Shown here: one piece after another, positions 63,732 through 64,000 of the stretch
Numbering within the stretch: position 1 is the stretch's first letter
Layout of the letters: each line of letters starts with the position of its first letter
Assembly: GCA_009840385.1 (NCBI GenBank)
Contig: VXNX01000003.1
Span: forward strand, 33,476-97,475
Direction of reading: 5' to 3'
Source of the DNA: Candidatus Dadabacteria bacterium
Lineage (GTDB): Bacteria > Desulfobacterota_D > UBA1144 > Nemesobacterales > Nemesobacteraceae
Length of the DNA stretch: 64,000 nucleotides
Position numbers and translations under genes: made by a program
Notes under the pieces: model-generated
The model's database searches: none
What the model saw: only the letters and a program-made list of their open reading frames with translations
Told to the model about the DNA's origin: nothing

Positions 63732-63749
63732 ATTATACTGCGGATTATA
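63732..63749 (-). promoter_or_regulatory. Two overlapping -10 candidates for the S41 gene
   Basis: Two perfect TATAAT boxes on the minus strand at 63737-63732 and 63749-63744, 33 and 45 nt before the TTG. No clear -35 for either. The doubling may mean two start sites. Confidence 0.35.
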
Positions 63750-63884
63750 TCAAACGGCGCTTCAGAGAAAGACCAAGAGAAGAAAAAGAGAGACAGGGGC
63801 AGTTATCCTGCCTGAATACAGCGAGAATCTGCGTCCGCTTCGCTTGGGACGCAAGAACTGCTTGTTGGGAAGAAAACAAAAAAC

Positions 63885-63924
63885 AACGGACAGAAAGAAT
63901 CCATTATGATTCTCCCTGTCCGTT
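63885..63924 (-). terminator. Terminator of a minus-strand gene at the right edge
   Basis: AACGGACAG...CTGTCCGTT (9 bp), a 2-nt bulge on each side, then AGAATC/GATTCT (6 bp) and a 6-nt loop. On the minus strand it is followed by GTTTTTTG, six T residues. It lies 26 nt after the stop at 63952-63950. Confidence 0.8.
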
Positions 63925-63949
63925 ATAAGCCAGCTAAAACAATATAATC

Positions 63950-64000
63950 TTAGCCTGGTACTCCACCGAGAGGATTCCACTTCTCTGTAAGCAGAAGCAT
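63950..64000 (-). CDS. C-terminal end of an unidentified protein (cut by window edge)
   Basis: Reading left from the edge on the minus strand gives MLLLTEKWNPLGGVPG and TAA; the ATG may be internal. Only 16 residues are visible, too few to name. The strong terminator just downstream supports a real gene end here. Confidence 0.35.
   Translation of the reverse strand: MLLLTEKWNPLGGVPG

Overview
The window reads as chromosomal DNA from a Gram-negative bacterium of moderate GC content. Outer-envelope genes (pal, cpoB, a SurA-type chaperone, a Tsx-like porin, several lipoproteins) and tatC support this. Several neighbourhoods (hisZ-purA, thrS-infC-rpmI-rplT, a detached atpZ-atpI-atpB-atpE block, a two-domain ThyX-like protein) resemble Deltaproteobacteria and related uncultured marine lineages such as Candidatus Dadabacteria. 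That placement is a guess from gene content, not a phylogeny. Non-ATG starts are common: TTG, GTG, and apparently ATA or ATT in three genes.

Layout. 1-6.7 kb: degenerate sirtuin, ThyX-like protein, small zinc-ribbon and pentapeptide proteins, xseA, a degenerate adenylate-forming protein (minus) and a CCA-adding enzyme. 6.9-9.9 kb (minus): hemL-atpZ-atpI-atpB-atpE, closed by a strong terminator. 9.86-11.08 kb: a tnpB-only insertion element with 14-bp inverted ends, abutting the hemL start codon. 11.1-17.1 kb: pal-cpoB, a flavin reductase-like protein, fxsA, a lipoprotein, ispE, a secreted protein with two SRCR domains, and tRNA-Gln. 17.1-24.6 kb: pcrA, selO, a small conserved protein and dnaE. 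24.7-31 kb: a polyphosphate block (CYTH-CHAD, ppk1, ppx) followed by a lower-GC HNH nuclease of the phosphorothioate-sensing type. 31-37.9 kb: acyl-CoA ligase and tatC (minus), then serA-hisZ-purA. 37.9-41.3 kb (minus): phoH with an OB-fold lipoprotein, and purC-DUF1289-SDR. 41.4-44.6 kb: tRNA-Val, thrS, infC, rpmI, rplT. 44.6-48 kb (minus): an endonuclease III-like glycosylase, an NCS2 permease and a Tsx-like channel. 48.1-52.6 kb: gcvT-gcvH-gcvP. 52.6-63.7 kb (minus): a long run of S41 protease, dppB-like permease, truA, FAH hydrolase, leuB, mfd and surA. At the right edge a terminator and the last codons of another minus-strand gene are visible.

Most of the window is core metabolism and information processing. 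The accessory signals are the SRCR protein, the tnpB element and the HNH nuclease. Other notable points are two enzymes that have lost signature residues (sirtuin and adenylate-forming protein), a ThyX-like protein whose signature is split across two domains, three genes that seem to lack any ATG/GTG/TTG start, and two tRNA genes each followed within about 25 nt by a protein start. No rRNA, CRISPR array or prophage was seen, and no stretch longer than 300 bases lacks a gene.
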